64,000 bases of DNA from Hydrogenovibrio sp965140365 (GCA_965140365.1 OZ223196.1), one strand, 5' to 3'; shown: positions 17,775 through 27,039, counted from the first letter of the stretch. The notes: generated by a model from the sequence alone, not told the origin. Numbers and translations are program-made.

Positions 17775-18677
17775 ATGATTGACATTCGCCACCTCAAAAC
17801 CCTGCTGGCGCTACAGCAACACAACAGCGTCAGCCTCGCCGCCCAGACCTTGTGCATGACGCAATCGGCGCTATCACATCAAATCAAACAATTGGAACAC
17901 GGTCTCGGTTTGAAGTTATTCGAACGCAAAAGCTCGCCGATTCGCTTCACCCCCGCCGGCAAGATGCTGCTGAAAACCGCTCAGGAAATTGTGCCCAAGC
18001 TGGAACAGACCGAAATGGCGCTGAAAAGTTTCGAGTCGGGCGAGCAGGGCCGTTTGTTCATCGGTGTGGAGTGCCACACCTGTTTTGAATGGCTGCTGCC
18101 GGTCATGCGCACTTATCAACAGGCCTGGCAAGGTGTGGACATGGACGTGGTCAACAGCTTGTCCGGCGCGGTCAATAACCAGGCCTTATCCAACCTACAA
18201 CGCCAGAAGCTGGATTTGGTCATCACCTCCGACCCGGTGGAACTGAGCGGCGTGACTTACAAGGAATTGTTCAGTTACGAATCCGTTTTGGTGACGGCCG
18301 CCGGGCATCCATTAGCGGAAGCCGATTGGCTGACGCCGCAGGATTTGAAACACGAAACCCTGATTCATTACCCGGTGCCGAAAGAAAAACTGGATGTGTT
18401 CAAACATTTTCTGATGCCGGAGAACATTTCCCCGAACGAGCGTTTATCGGAAATGACGTTGATGATGCTGCAATTGGTAGAAAGCCGCAAAGGCGTGTGT
18501 GTGTTACCGAAATGGTTGCTGGCGACCTTGCCGGAATTTCAGCATTTACCCACCCTTCGACTCGGCACGCAAGGTTTATGGTCCAAACTTTACGCTGCCA
18601 TTCATGAAGACGCGGAAAACAAAGCGTACATCAGCGCGTTTATCGACAAAATCAAACAGGAAATGCAAAACACCTGA
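17775..18677 (+). CDS. metR: LysR-type regulator MetR
   Basis: The 300-residue LysR protein has an N-terminal winged helix-turn-helix (residues 3-60, SLAAQTLCMTQSALSHQIKQ) and a C-terminal effector domain. Divergent orientation to metE, with 161 bp between starts, and the overall sequence identify MetR, which uses homocysteine as coinducer to activate metE. I did not find a perfect TGAA-N5-TTCA box in the shared region, so the operator position is open. A copy of the CCAGGCCTGG decamer follows the stop codon. Confidence 0.93.
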   Translation: MIDIRHLKTLLALQQHNSVSLAAQTLCMTQSALSHQIKQLEHGLGLKLFERKSSPIRFTPAGKMLLKTAQEIVPKLEQTEMALKSFESGEQGRLFIGVECHTCFEWLLPVMRTYQQAWQGVDMDVVNSLSGAVNNQALSNLQRQKLDLVITSDPVELSGVTYKELFSYESVLVTAAGHPLAEADWLTPQDLKHETLIHYPVPKEKLDVFKHFLMPENISPNERLSEMTLMMLQLVESRKGVCVLPKWLLATLPEFQHLPTLRLGTQGLWSKLYAAIHEDAENKAYISAFIDKIKQEMQNT

Positions 18678-18753
18678 ATCACGAAATTCACCAGGCCTGG
18701 CCATTTTCAGGAAACGGATAATTCAAAATTGATTTGGAGGCGGGGAATAAAAA

Positions 18754-18776
18754 GGAGGGCCTGGACGGCCCTCAAA
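18754..18776 (-). terminator. Terminator of the EF-hand gene
   Basis: On the minus strand the 7-bp stem GAGGGCC / GGCCCTC is followed by CTTTTTATT. It lies about 90 nt beyond the EF-hand stop codon. Confidence 0.75.
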
Positions 18777-18865
18777 CCCTGAGGAACTAACTAGAAGGAA
18801 CTTCTTACAAGAGGCTTCAAATCGAAGCCCCAAAAATTAAAACTTAGGAGATAAGAATGAATCGA

Positions 18866-19105
18866 TTACTTGGTTAAATCGATCATTGAAAACTCTTTGT
18901 AGCTCAATTGGCCGTCTTGATCGACATCCAACAAGCTCCATTGGGCTTGCACTTTGTCAGACCCTTTTGCTTCATCGGCACTGAGTGCGTCGTTTTTATC
19001 GGCATTCAAATCCGACCAAAGTTGATCCACTTGCGATTCACCCATTGCAACGCCTGCCATACCGATGGAAGCCAAAAATGCTGTGATTAGTCTGATTTTT
19101 TTCAT
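18866..19105 (-). CDS. Exported EF-hand calcium-binding protein
   Basis: The 79-residue precursor starts at 19105 behind AAAAGGAG. It has a signal peptide (MKKIRLITAFLASIGMAGV, cleavage near AMG-ES). Two EF-hand loops follow: DLNADKNDALSADE and DVDQDGQLSYKEF, both with Asp/Asn at positions 1, 3 and 5 and Glu at 12. It should bind calcium in the periplasm. A sigma-54-type promoter lies about 100 bp upstream and three GlrR-type sites lie beyond it, next to the glrR-qseG-glrK operon. This suggests that the gene is a GlrR target. Confidence 0.85.
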   Translation of the reverse strand: MKKIRLITAFLASIGMAGVAMGESQVDQLWSDLNADKNDALSADEAKGSDKVQAQWSLLDVDQDGQLSYKEFSMIDLTK

Positions 19106-19200
19106 GTGATTACTCCTTTTAAAATTAAGTGAAACAATCAAAAGGCGACCGAATGAACTCCCCCTATTCGACCGCATGATGATTGCTTTCGAGGTCTATA

Positions 19201-19218
19201 TAGCACCGGCTGTGCCAA
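19201..19218 (-). promoter_or_regulatory. Sigma-54 (-24/-12) promoter for the EF-hand gene
   Basis: On the minus strand the site reads TTGGCACAGCCGGTGCTA. It fits TGGCAC-N5-TTGC with a single mismatch and correct GG-to-GC spacing. The transcription start would fall near 19190, giving a leader of about 85 nt. Three TGTN-N10-GACA sites lie 100-400 bp upstream, as expected for a sigma-54 enhancer. Confidence 0.75.
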
Positions 19219-19320
19219 CTTTTAAAAATGAAATAACCTATTGATATAAAAGCTATTTTTTAACCAAAAACCATTTTTTGAGAAGCGAGGCTTCAAATCG
19301 GCCAAAAAAGGCGTTTTTTT

Positions 19321-19338
19321 TGTATGCATAGCCCGACA
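19321..19338. promoter_or_regulatory. GlrR-type enhancer site 1
   Basis: TGTA-N10-GACA has 7 of 8 matches to the GlrR (QseF) consensus TGTC-N10-GACA known from enterobacterial glmY promoters. It is the site nearest to the sigma-54 promoter. Confidence 0.5.
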
Positions 19339-19492
19339 CTTATCGGTTTATAAAACGAAAAAACTTCTGAAAAATACGAAGGGTTTGCAAACATTCATAG
19401 AAAAACCGAGCCAGGAATCGCTAAGTGGCTGACATCTTAAGGAAAATTTATTTAGATAAAAACCAACCCTTTCATCGACGGGGTTTAAAAAA

Positions 19493-19510
19493 TGTTGCCA
19501 TTAAGCGACA
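19493..19510. promoter_or_regulatory. GlrR-type enhancer site 2
   Basis: TGTT-N10-GACA has 7 of 8 matches to TGTC-N10-GACA. Confidence 0.5.
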
Positions 19511-19582
19511 CCTATTTTTCAGTATGGCCTTAAATCGAAACAAACAGACGATAAACAATTGATTTTATAGGAATTTCAACTC

Positions 19583-19600
19583 TGTCGCCGGACGACGACA
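19583..19600. promoter_or_regulatory. GlrR-type enhancer site 3, perfect match
   Basis: TGTC-GCCGGACGAC-GACA matches the consensus exactly, 10 bp beyond the glrR stop codon. Alternatively it is part of a weak hairpin at the end of the glrR transcript. Confidence 0.6.
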
Positions 19601-19609
19601 GAAAGAACG

Positions 19610-20977
19610 TTAAGACGATTTTTTCTTAAATTCCGCCGGTTTCAACTGGTGGCGTTCCAACAAACGATAAAACTCGGTGCGATTACGTTGCGCAATTCGC
19701 GCCGCATGCGTGACATTGCCGTTCACCAGTTTCAGCAAGCGAATGAGGTAATCCCGCTCGAAGTTCTGTTTGGCTTCATTGAATGACATCATCGACAGGT
19801 TTTTCTGTTGCAGGGCCTTTTCAATCAGGCTGCCGGGAATCAACGGCGCGGTGGCAAAAGTGCAGGCCTGTTCGATGACGTTTTTCAGTTCGCGAATATT
19901 CCCCGGCCAATCGTACCCCAACAGCATTTCCATCGCTTCGTTGGATAACTTTTTGGCTTTGGTCTTCTGTTGCGCGATGAAGTGGTTTGCCAACAACGGA
20001 ATGTCTTCCGGCCGGTCGGTCAAACTCGGTAAACGTAAGGTGACGATGTTCAGACGGTAATACAAATCCAGCCGGAATTGCTTTTCGTCCACCAGTTGTT
20101 TCAAATCTTTATGACTGGCCGACACCACCCGCACATCAATGGAAACGGTTTTGCTTTCACCCACCGGACGGATTTCGCCTTCCTGCAAGGCACGCAACAG
20201 CTTGACCTGAAACGCCGGGGACATATCGCCGATTTCATCCAGAAACAGAACGCCGCCGTGCGCCAGCTCGAACAACCCTTTGCGGTTTTCAATGGCACCG
20301 GAAAACGCCCCTCGCTTATGGCCGAACAACTCCGATTCCAGCAAGTCTTCCGGGATGGCGCTACAGTTGACCGCGATAAACGGTTTGTTGCGCCGCGGGC
20401 TGGCGGCGTGGATGGCCTGAGCAATCAACTCCTTCCCGGTACCGCTTTCACCCTGAATGTACACGCTGATGTCACTTTGGGCGACGTGATACAAATCCTG
20501 CAACAGCGCTTCAATAACGTGGCTTTGGCCGATAATGTTCTTGCGCCATTTGGCTTGTTCCTCACCGGAGCCGACCGGGGTATGAATGTTCAAGGCCTGA
20601 CGGATTTTTTCATTCAGCTCAACGTGGTCAATCGGTTTGGTGATGAACCCGAACACCCCGCGGCTGGTGGCGTCCACCGCTTCCTGAATGGTGCCGTGCG
20701 CGGTCATGATGATGACCGGCAGCGTGGGATAATGTTGGTGAATCTGTTCGTACAGCGCCAGACCATCCATTTCGGCCATCCGCAAATCGGTGAGTACCAG
20801 GTGCGGGTTAAAGGTAGGCAATTTGGCCAAGGCCTCGACCCCACTGCCGACGGTTTCCACTTCCAGCCCCAAAGACCGCAAGCGGATGGACAGCAGCGTC
20901 AGCAAGCTGGCATCGTCGTCCACCAATAATAATCGTTGCCCGTTAAAATCGGGCGTTGCTTCCGAGTCAACGCTCAT
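19610..20977 (-). CDS. glrR: Sigma-54-dependent response regulator GlrR (QseF)
   Basis: The 455-residue regulator has a receiver domain (phospho-acceptor Asp64 in LTDLRM), an AAA+ sigma-54 activation domain (Walker A GESGTGKE near 177, Walker B LFLDEIGD near 245) and a Fis-type helix-turn-helix at the C-terminus. The loop that contacts sigma-54 reads GAFSGA (223-228) instead of the usual GAFTGA. It is encoded after qseG with an 11-bp overlap, in the same order as the enterobacterial glrK-qseG-glrR operon. Its likely sites are directly downstream, in front of the EF-hand gene. Confidence 0.93.
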   Translation of the reverse strand: MSVDSEATPDFNGQRLLLVDDDASLLTLLSIRLRSLGLEVETVGSGVEALAKLPTFNPHLVLTDLRMAEMDGLALYEQIHQHYPTLPVIIMTAHGTIQEAVDATSRGVFGFITKPIDHVELNEKIRQALNIHTPVGSGEEQAKWRKNIIGQSHVIEALLQDLYHVAQSDISVYIQGESGTGKELIAQAIHAASPRRNKPFIAVNCSAIPEDLLESELFGHKRGAFSGAIENRKGLFELAHGGVLFLDEIGDMSPAFQVKLLRALQEGEIRPVGESKTVSIDVRVVSASHKDLKQLVDEKQFRLDLYYRLNIVTLRLPSLTDRPEDIPLLANHFIAQQKTKAKKLSNEAMEMLLGYDWPGNIRELKNVIEQACTFATAPLIPGSLIEKALQQKNLSMMSFNEAKQNFERDYLIRLLKLVNGNVTHAARIAQRNRTEFYRLLERHQLKPAEFKKKSS

Positions 20978-21575
20978 CGTTTATCCTTTTATTTAAGGTT
21001 TTTTCGATTGATTTCAGTGCCTGAATCTGCGATTTCAGCACAGCGTTTTCCTTCCGCAGTTCCTCAAGCTCATGATGTTGAGCTTCTCTCTTTTTTTCTA
21101 AGGTGTTCTGGTCGGCTTTCAGCGTGTCGATGACTTCCAGTGTCTGCGCCTGACTGTCGTTCAGCCATTCCAGTAACCGGTTCTGATTTTGAGCCGACCG
21201 TTGGTTCAAGTCGTGCAAAATGGCCAAACGTTCCTTGTGGGTAATACAACTTTTCTCGTCGGAAAAGCTGTACGCCAAAAGCCACCCGGCCTGCCAGACC
21301 TGTTTTTCACGGTATTGCTGCGCCAGGCTGTGACATACCCGCTGACGATGTTCACCTTGCAGATTGCAATAATAGGCGCCTTGTTTCAGCAGCCGCACCG
21401 CTTCTTTATCGGTCAGGCTGCAAAACAGGGATTCACTGACCTGATCTTTGTCTTCGGGAAACGCCAGCGGAAACTGCATTTTATCCGACGGCCCGGAGTG
21501 CTTGGGGGAAAAAGCACTGCACCCCGTCAACAGAGACAAGGTCAAGCCCAATCCGATCATGGCGATGAATTTCAT
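20967..21575 (-). CDS. qseG: QseG-like outer membrane lipoprotein
   Basis: The 202-residue precursor has a lipobox LLTGCS (Cys19) after a short signal peptide, several cysteines in the middle, and a coiled-coil C-terminal third (LEKKREAQHHELEELRKEN). In enterobacteria QseG is needed for signalling through the kinase encoded beside it. Sequence similarity is weak by eye; the assignment rests mainly on position between glrK and glrR, the lipobox and size. It overlaps both neighbours (4 and 11 bp). Confidence 0.75.
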   Translation of the reverse strand: MKFIAMIGLGLTLSLLTGCSAFSPKHSGPSDKMQFPLAFPEDKDQVSESLFCSLTDKEAVRLLKQGAYYCNLQGEHRQRVCHSLAQQYREKQVWQAGWLLAYSFSDEKSCITHKERLAILHDLNQRSAQNQNRLLEWLNDSQAQTLEVIDTLKADQNTLEKKREAQHHELEELRKENAVLKSQIQALKSIEKTLNKRINDER

Positions 21576-23071
21576 TTCACTGGCTCCACAGGTAAATCCA
21601 AAGCAATACGCGCTCCAGAATAATGTTCGTTCGGCGGCAACAGCTGAATTTCGCCGCCGTGCTTTTCCACATAATAACCGACAATGGCTAATCCGAGCCC
21701 GGTACCTTTCATGGTCGAGCCGGGCTGAACGTCGCCTTGGAAAAAGTCTTCGAAAACGGCTTGATGTAATTCTTCCGGAATGCCAGGTCCTTGGTCTTCC
21801 ACCATAAAACGCAAACCGGTTGCCGTACGCGTGACCGACACGCCGATGTGATCGCCCGAATTGGAAAACTTAATCGCATTGGACAGAAAATTACTCAAAA
21901 TCATCTTCAGTTTGGCCGCGTCCGCGACAATTTTAAACCGTGGCACCGCCACATCCAACACCACGCTTTTATTTTGGGCCAACAATTGGTAATCGGCCAC
22001 CAATTGCGCCACCAGTTTGGACACATCCACCTCACCCAAATCAAGCCGCGATTGAATCGACACCGCTTTCTGATATTCCAATAAGTTGGCGACCAGGTTC
22101 ATGATATTGAAGTTGCCCACCTGCATCAGTTGCACCACTTCTTTCTGCTCCTGCGTCAGAGAACCGATTAATTCCTCCGAGAGCAAGTCGGTGCCTTCTT
22201 TCAGTGTGGCCAGCGGCGTTTTCAGCTCATGGGAAATGTTACGGATGAACTGTTGTTTTTCGTTTTCGAGGTGCTTCAATTCCTGCCGCAACCCTTCAAG
22301 ATTTCGCCCCAACTCGCGCACATCGCGCGGCCCGGCGGAAATATCGATGGGCGTTTCAAAGTCGTCTTTCGCCAAACGGCGAATCACCGAACCGGTTTTA
22401 CGAATCGGCTTGGTAATAAAATGCACGAACACCACACTGAGCAAAAAAGCCAACAAAGCACTGGCCAGCACAATGTAAAACACTCGCTCACGCACCAACC
22501 CTTCATACTCCGACAGGGCTTGCACTTCCAGCGATTGCTGGCGCGACCCCATTTCGATGATTTGCTTGGCCTGATTGGTCAATATTTCAAACTGACCGAC
22601 GTCTTCCGCCAAAACCGGTTTCTGCTCCTGAAACGCTCGATGATACACCGACTCGAACAATTCCATTTCCAACTGTTTCAACTGGTTCAGCTTTTTCGCC
22701 AAATCGGAATCAATGTCGTAAGGCTTGGAAGCATCCACCAGACTGATGAATTTTTGGTGATGGGTCAAAAACGCGTCCAGCAAAGAGGTTTCTTTCAACA
22801 CCTGATATTGACGAATACTGCGTTCCATCGACACCAGACGTTCCAGAATCAAACGGCTGTTTTCCGTGACCATCACGGTTTGAAACACGGTTTTGTGCGC
22901 CTGTTTGGAATAACTGTCCATCGACACCAGCGCATACACAATGGCAAACATCAATGGCAAACTCACCACCACGAAACTGCCGAGCATCCACTGATACAGG
23001 GAACCCGCCCAAACCGGTTTCAGTTTGGCGGTCAGGTTTTGGCGAACATTTGACCAGGCCTGGTTAAACAC
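21572..23071 (-). CDS. glrK: Sensor histidine kinase GlrK (QseE)
   Basis: The 499-residue kinase has transmembrane helix 1 near residues 28-50, a helical periplasmic or 4-helix sensor region, helix 2 near 195-215, a HAMP domain, the H-box SHELKTPLATLKEG and an HATPase domain (NFLSNAIKFS, EDQGPGIP, GTGLGLAIV). It phosphorylates GlrR. It is the first gene of the three-gene operon. A CCAGGCCTGG copy lies inside the coding start, encoding Asn-Gln-Ala-Trp. Confidence 0.92.
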   Translation of the reverse strand: MFNQAWSNVRQNLTAKLKPVWAGSLYQWMLGSFVVVSLPLMFAIVYALVSMDSYSKQAHKTVFQTVMVTENSRLILERLVSMERSIRQYQVLKETSLLDAFLTHHQKFISLVDASKPYDIDSDLAKKLNQLKQLEMELFESVYHRAFQEQKPVLAEDVGQFEILTNQAKQIIEMGSRQQSLEVQALSEYEGLVRERVFYIVLASALLAFLLSVVFVHFITKPIRKTGSVIRRLAKDDFETPIDISAGPRDVRELGRNLEGLRQELKHLENEKQQFIRNISHELKTPLATLKEGTDLLSEELIGSLTQEQKEVVQLMQVGNFNIMNLVANLLEYQKAVSIQSRLDLGEVDVSKLVAQLVADYQLLAQNKSVVLDVAVPRFKIVADAAKLKMILSNFLSNAIKFSNSGDHIGVSVTRTATGLRFMVEDQGPGIPEELHQAVFEDFFQGDVQPGSTMKGTGLGLAIVGYYVEKHGGEIQLLPPNEHYSGARIALDLPVEPVK

Positions 23072-23218
23072 GCGGTTCCTGGCCAGCCAATAACGGCTTC
23101 GTTTGCGGTTGGGAAAAAATCATTCGAAGAGTCACCATCGAAAAAATTAAAAACATCATTGTAAAACGACGGCCGGGAAAAATCGGAATATTTTGGAGTA
23201 ACAGCGATTCGACGGAAA

Positions 23219-26104
23219 TCAATTCGTCTGGTTAAAGGAACGGCACCAACCGAGGAATTCTTCCGGCGGCAGCGGCCGACTGAACCCAAAGCCTTGCGCC
23301 AGAAGACAGCCTTTGTCGCGCAGGAACTGGGCCTGCAACTCGGTTTCGACGCCTTCGGCGATGACTTCCACCCCGACGGCCTTGCCCACGGCGATAATGG
23401 CTTCAACAATCGCCAGGTCTTCGGCATCGTCGGGCAGCGACTGCACGAAAGACTGGTCGATTTTCAACTGGTCCAGCGGCAGTTTCTTCAAATAGGACAA
23501 GGAGGAGAAGCCGGTGCCGAAGTCGTCCATCGACAAGGCCACGCCCAGATCTTTCAGGGCGTACAGAACTTCAATCCCTTGTTGCTCGTTCTGCAACAGG
23601 AAACTTTCGGTCACTTCCAACTCCAGCACCGCAGGGTTGATGCCGGTTTCCGCCAACACTTCCGCGACCGTGGCGACAAAATCCTGATGCATGAGTTGAA
23701 TGGTGGACACGTTCACCGAAATACGCTCCAGCTCGAACCCCTGTTTTTGCCAGGCCAGCCAATGACGACAGGCTTGAGCCAACACATCCCGCCCCAACGG
23801 AATAATCAGCCCCGTGGATTCGCTGATGCCGATAAACTTATTCGGCGGCACCACGCCCATTTCCGGGTGCAGCCAGCGCACCAAGGCTTCCGCCCCCACC
23901 ACGCGATTTTCCTTCAAACAGATTTGCGGCTGGAAATAGGTCACCAGTTCTTTATTTTCAATGCCTTGACGCAACGCTTTTTCGTAAAAGAAATATTCCG
24001 AGGTGGTGGTGGTCAACTCCGAGGAATGGAAAGCGTAACCACTGTGCGGCAGTTTCTTGGCTTCAAACAGCGCCTCGTCGGCGGATTTCATCAAATCCAA
24101 GGCTTCGTCACCGTCCAGCGAAGACAAGGCAATGCCGATTTTGACATCCAACACGTGGTCTTGCCCGTCAACACTGAATGGCTCCAAAAACGCCTCGATC
24201 AATTGCTCGGCAAATTCAACGGTTTCATTTTTGTTTTGGATATCTTCCATCAGAATCAGGAAGTTGTCCGCCCCCAAACGCGCCACGGAATCTTCCGAAT
24301 CCAGCAGTTGATTCAAACGTTGCGCCACCGCTTTCAGCAATTGGTCGCCGTATTCGTAGCCCACAGCGTCGTTGAACATTTTGAAACGGGCGATGTCCAC
24401 AATCAGCAACGCTACTTTTTGTGATTCGCGCGAAGATTTTTTGATGGATTGTTGTAATCGGTTTTTGAACAGCGATACATTCGGCAAGCCAGTGAGAATG
24501 TCGTAAAACGACAAACGGTTGATCTCCTGTTCGGTGGCTTTTTGTTGGCTCAAGTCATTCATTAAACCAACGTAATGCAGCACCTCGCCGGCTTTATTTT
24601 TGACGGCGTTGATGGTGAGCCATTCAGGATAGATGGTACCGTCTTTTTTACGGTTCCAGATTTCGCCCTGCCAAGTACCGGTGGCTTTTAACGACGCCCA
24701 CATGTCACGATAAAAATCTTTCGCTTGCTGGCCCGAACTGAGCATGGACGGGTCTTGACCGGCGACATCCTCAAAATCGTAACCGGTGATTTCTTCAAAC
24801 TTGCGGTTAACCAGTACAAAACGGTTGTCGGCATCGGTAACCAAAATGCCTTCTCCGGCATTGTCGAACACCGAACGAGTCAGCATTTGGAAACGCTCGG
24901 TTTCATGGCGGAAACTCAAGTCGTTCATCACCACCAAATGCGCCGGTTCGGCGTGATAGGTTATCGGTTTGTGCGACAGCTCCACCGCCACCCGGCGACC
25001 ATCCTGGCACAACAAATCCTGCTCAATATAAGCCGGATGGTGATGCTCCATTTCTCGCAGACGCTGAGAGAAGGCTTCCCGTTTTGTCTCCGGCACCAGA
25101 TCCAACAACGATTTTTCCATCAAATCGCATTCCTGATAGCCCAACAGGTTATAGACTTCATGATTGGCATAAGCGATGCGATCGCCCTGATAAATTAACA
25201 CCCCGTGCATCGACATGCTCAATAAGTCACGGTACAGGGTTTCCGCTTCCAATACCCGCTGTTCTTTCTCTTTGATGCTGATACTGGTCTGGTAATGGAA
25301 GTTTTCTTCGATGCGGTGTAATAGTTCGGAGAAACTGATTAAGTCCAGCAAAGCCCCATTTTCATCCGTGACACCAATATGATGGAATTTGCGTTCCATC
25401 ATAAAGTGGCGCACATAAGACAAGCTTTGATTATGGGATACGCTAATCAATGGCCAGGAAGCAATGTCCTTAACCACCAGGTCATCGTAGTTTTCCAGCA
25501 ATGCGAAGCACTTCAACAAGTCTCGCATCGAGACAATCCCGAGTTCGTCACCGTTTTGCACCACCAGCGCGTCCACGTCTTTTTCCGCCATCATCGCCAG
25601 CACGTCGTTGAGGCCGGTTTGTGCATCGACGTAATGCAAATGCCCATTCAACAATTCACTGATGGCGATGCCTTCCAGAAAATGCTCACTGGCTTTGGCG
25701 TTGACGAGATCGGATTGCGCCAAGACCCCAACCGGGCGTTCGTCGCAATCCACCACTAATAAATGATGGATGTGTTTTTTATGAAATAGGTAAGTAGCGG
25801 ACGACACCAGTTCGTCCTGATGAATGCGCCAGACAGGGGTGTTCATCACCATCGCAATCGGGGCTTGTAACACTTCCGGTTTGGAGACGTCGAGACGCAA
25901 TAGGTCGGTACGCGTCCAAATGCCTTCGATTTCGCCATTCTCTTCCACCAGAATGGAGCCGATGTTTTTCTGGCTCAAGATACCGATCACCGATTTAATG
26001 CTCATATTCGGCGAACAGGTTTCCAACCCGTGGTGCATAAAATGCGAAACAGTCAAAGATTCTGGCGGCATTGCAAACAGAGAAATGTTACTAGGGTGTT
26101 TCAT
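23219..26104 (-). CDS. CBS-PAS-GGDEF-EAL cyclic di-GMP protein
   Basis: The 961-residue cytoplasmic protein holds four CBS repeats (about residues 15-275), two PAS domains (about 285-520), a GGDEF domain and an EAL domain. The cyclase signature is degenerate (RLGADNF in place of GGDEF), so synthesis is unlikely. The EAL domain keeps EALVRW and SMDDFGTGFSSLSYLKK, so it should degrade cyclic di-GMP. CBS pairs usually bind adenine nucleotides, so the enzyme may couple energy charge and a PAS signal to c-di-GMP turnover. The start ATG has a weak ribosome-binding site. Transcribed alone. Confidence 0.92.
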   Translation of the reverse strand: MKHPSNISLFAMPPESLTVSHFMHHGLETCSPNMSIKSVIGILSQKNIGSILVEENGEIEGIWTRTDLLRLDVSKPEVLQAPIAMVMNTPVWRIHQDELVSSATYLFHKKHIHHLLVVDCDERPVGVLAQSDLVNAKASEHFLEGIAISELLNGHLHYVDAQTGLNDVLAMMAEKDVDALVVQNGDELGIVSMRDLLKCFALLENYDDLVVKDIASWPLISVSHNQSLSYVRHFMMERKFHHIGVTDENGALLDLISFSELLHRIEENFHYQTSISIKEKEQRVLEAETLYRDLLSMSMHGVLIYQGDRIAYANHEVYNLLGYQECDLMEKSLLDLVPETKREAFSQRLREMEHHHPAYIEQDLLCQDGRRVAVELSHKPITYHAEPAHLVVMNDLSFRHETERFQMLTRSVFDNAGEGILVTDADNRFVLVNRKFEEITGYDFEDVAGQDPSMLSSGQQAKDFYRDMWASLKATGTWQGEIWNRKKDGTIYPEWLTINAVKNKAGEVLHYVGLMNDLSQQKATEQEINRLSFYDILTGLPNVSLFKNRLQQSIKKSSRESQKVALLIVDIARFKMFNDAVGYEYGDQLLKAVAQRLNQLLDSEDSVARLGADNFLILMEDIQNKNETVEFAEQLIEAFLEPFSVDGQDHVLDVKIGIALSSLDGDEALDLMKSADEALFEAKKLPHSGYAFHSSELTTTTSEYFFYEKALRQGIENKELVTYFQPQICLKENRVVGAEALVRWLHPEMGVVPPNKFIGISESTGLIIPLGRDVLAQACRHWLAWQKQGFELERISVNVSTIQLMHQDFVATVAEVLAETGINPAVLELEVTESFLLQNEQQGIEVLYALKDLGVALSMDDFGTGFSSLSYLKKLPLDQLKIDQSFVQSLPDDAEDLAIVEAIIAVGKAVGVEVIAEGVETELQAQFLRDKGCLLAQGFGFSRPLPPEEFLGWCRSFNQTN

Positions 26105-26190
26105 GACGAAAATTTTACACTAACCCTTTCGGGAAGGCTACCAAGTTAATGGAAAAGAACAGCCTTTTTGAAACGGGTGCCCCCACTTTG

Positions 26191-27039
26191 TCACTGACGA
26201 ACCAGACGCCGCAAATCGAACTCGGTTTCAAAGTTGGAACGATAAGGGTTGATGTCGAGCCCGCCCCGGCGAACATAACGTGCATAAACGGTCAGTTTTT
26301 CCGGCTGACAGTAACGCATCAGGTCAACAAAAACCCGTTCAACGCACTGCTCGTGAAACTCGTTGTGTTCCCGAAACGACACCAGGTATTTCAACAGGCT
26401 TTCACGATTAATTTCCGCCCCTTCATAACGAATCACAATACTGCCCCAATCCGGTTGGCCGGTGACCAAACAGTTAGATTTCAGCAAATGGCTGTACAAC
26501 GTTTCCGAGACATGTTTAGACGAAGCGATTTTCAATAAATCCGAGCGCACCTGATAATCACTCACTTCGATATCCAAGTCGTCCAGGCACTCGCCGGGCG
26601 GCGCGCCGATTAAGGTGTGCGGCTCGTTCAAATCGTACAACGCCACTTTGACGTCAGCGCCGCAGGCCTGGGACAAATCGGTAATCCAATGCTGCTTAAC
26701 CGCTTCCGCCGACGAAAAACGGGTGCCGTTGAAGGCGTTCAGGTACAGCTTGAAGGATTTCGATTCAATCAGATACGGCGACTCCGCCGGGAAAAAAAAC
26801 AACGCCCAACCGACTTGTGGCTTGCCCTTGTCATTCAGCCAGGAAATTTCGAATCCGGTCCAGACATCCTGCCCCGAAAACGGCAAGGCCTCTGGCTGAA
26901 GCCCGAGTTCATCGCGCTTTTCCTGACGCGGCACCGGAAACAAAATGCTCGGGTCGTATTGCGTGCAATAAGGCGTTGCTTGGCCTAACAGGCTTTGATT
27001 CGCCGTGGAACCCGGTTTGGGGGAAAGGGGATTTGTCAT
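26191..27039 (-). CDS. queF: NADPH-dependent 7-cyano-7-deazaguanine reductase
   Basis: QueF reduces preQ0 to preQ1 in queuosine synthesis. The 282-residue length and two-half layout fit the long (YqcD-like) type found in gammaproteobacteria. Landmarks are the nitrile-binding Cys in LKSNCLVTGQPDWGS and the substrate/NADPH motif ESKSFKLYLNAFN. It lies alone on its strand; no preQ1 riboswitch is evident in the short upstream region. Confidence 0.95.
   Translation of the reverse strand: MTNPLSPKPGSTANQSLLGQATPYCTQYDPSILFPVPRQEKRDELGLQPEALPFSGQDVWTGFEISWLNDKGKPQVGWALFFFPAESPYLIESKSFKLYLNAFNGTRFSSAEAVKQHWITDLSQACGADVKVALYDLNEPHTLIGAPPGECLDDLDIEVSDYQVRSDLLKIASSKHVSETLYSHLLKSNCLVTGQPDWGSIVIRYEGAEINRESLLKYLVSFREHNEFHEQCVERVFVDLMRYCQPEKLTVYARYVRRGGLDINPYRSNFETEFDLRRLVRQ

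Larger units (their letters stand above)
19219..19609. other. Intergenic enhancer region between EF-hand gene and glrR
   Basis: No coding sequence is supportable in this AT-rich stretch. It holds three candidate GlrR sites (annotated separately) and one copy, at 19287-19300, of the 14-mer GAGGCTTCAAATCG. The other copy lies at 18811-18824, so the pair flanks the EF-hand gene. Confidence 0.55.

Noticed and set aside
19417..19434. Fourth GlrR site around GACA at 19431
   Set aside because: The left half 14 bp upstream reads ATCG, which does not match TGTC.
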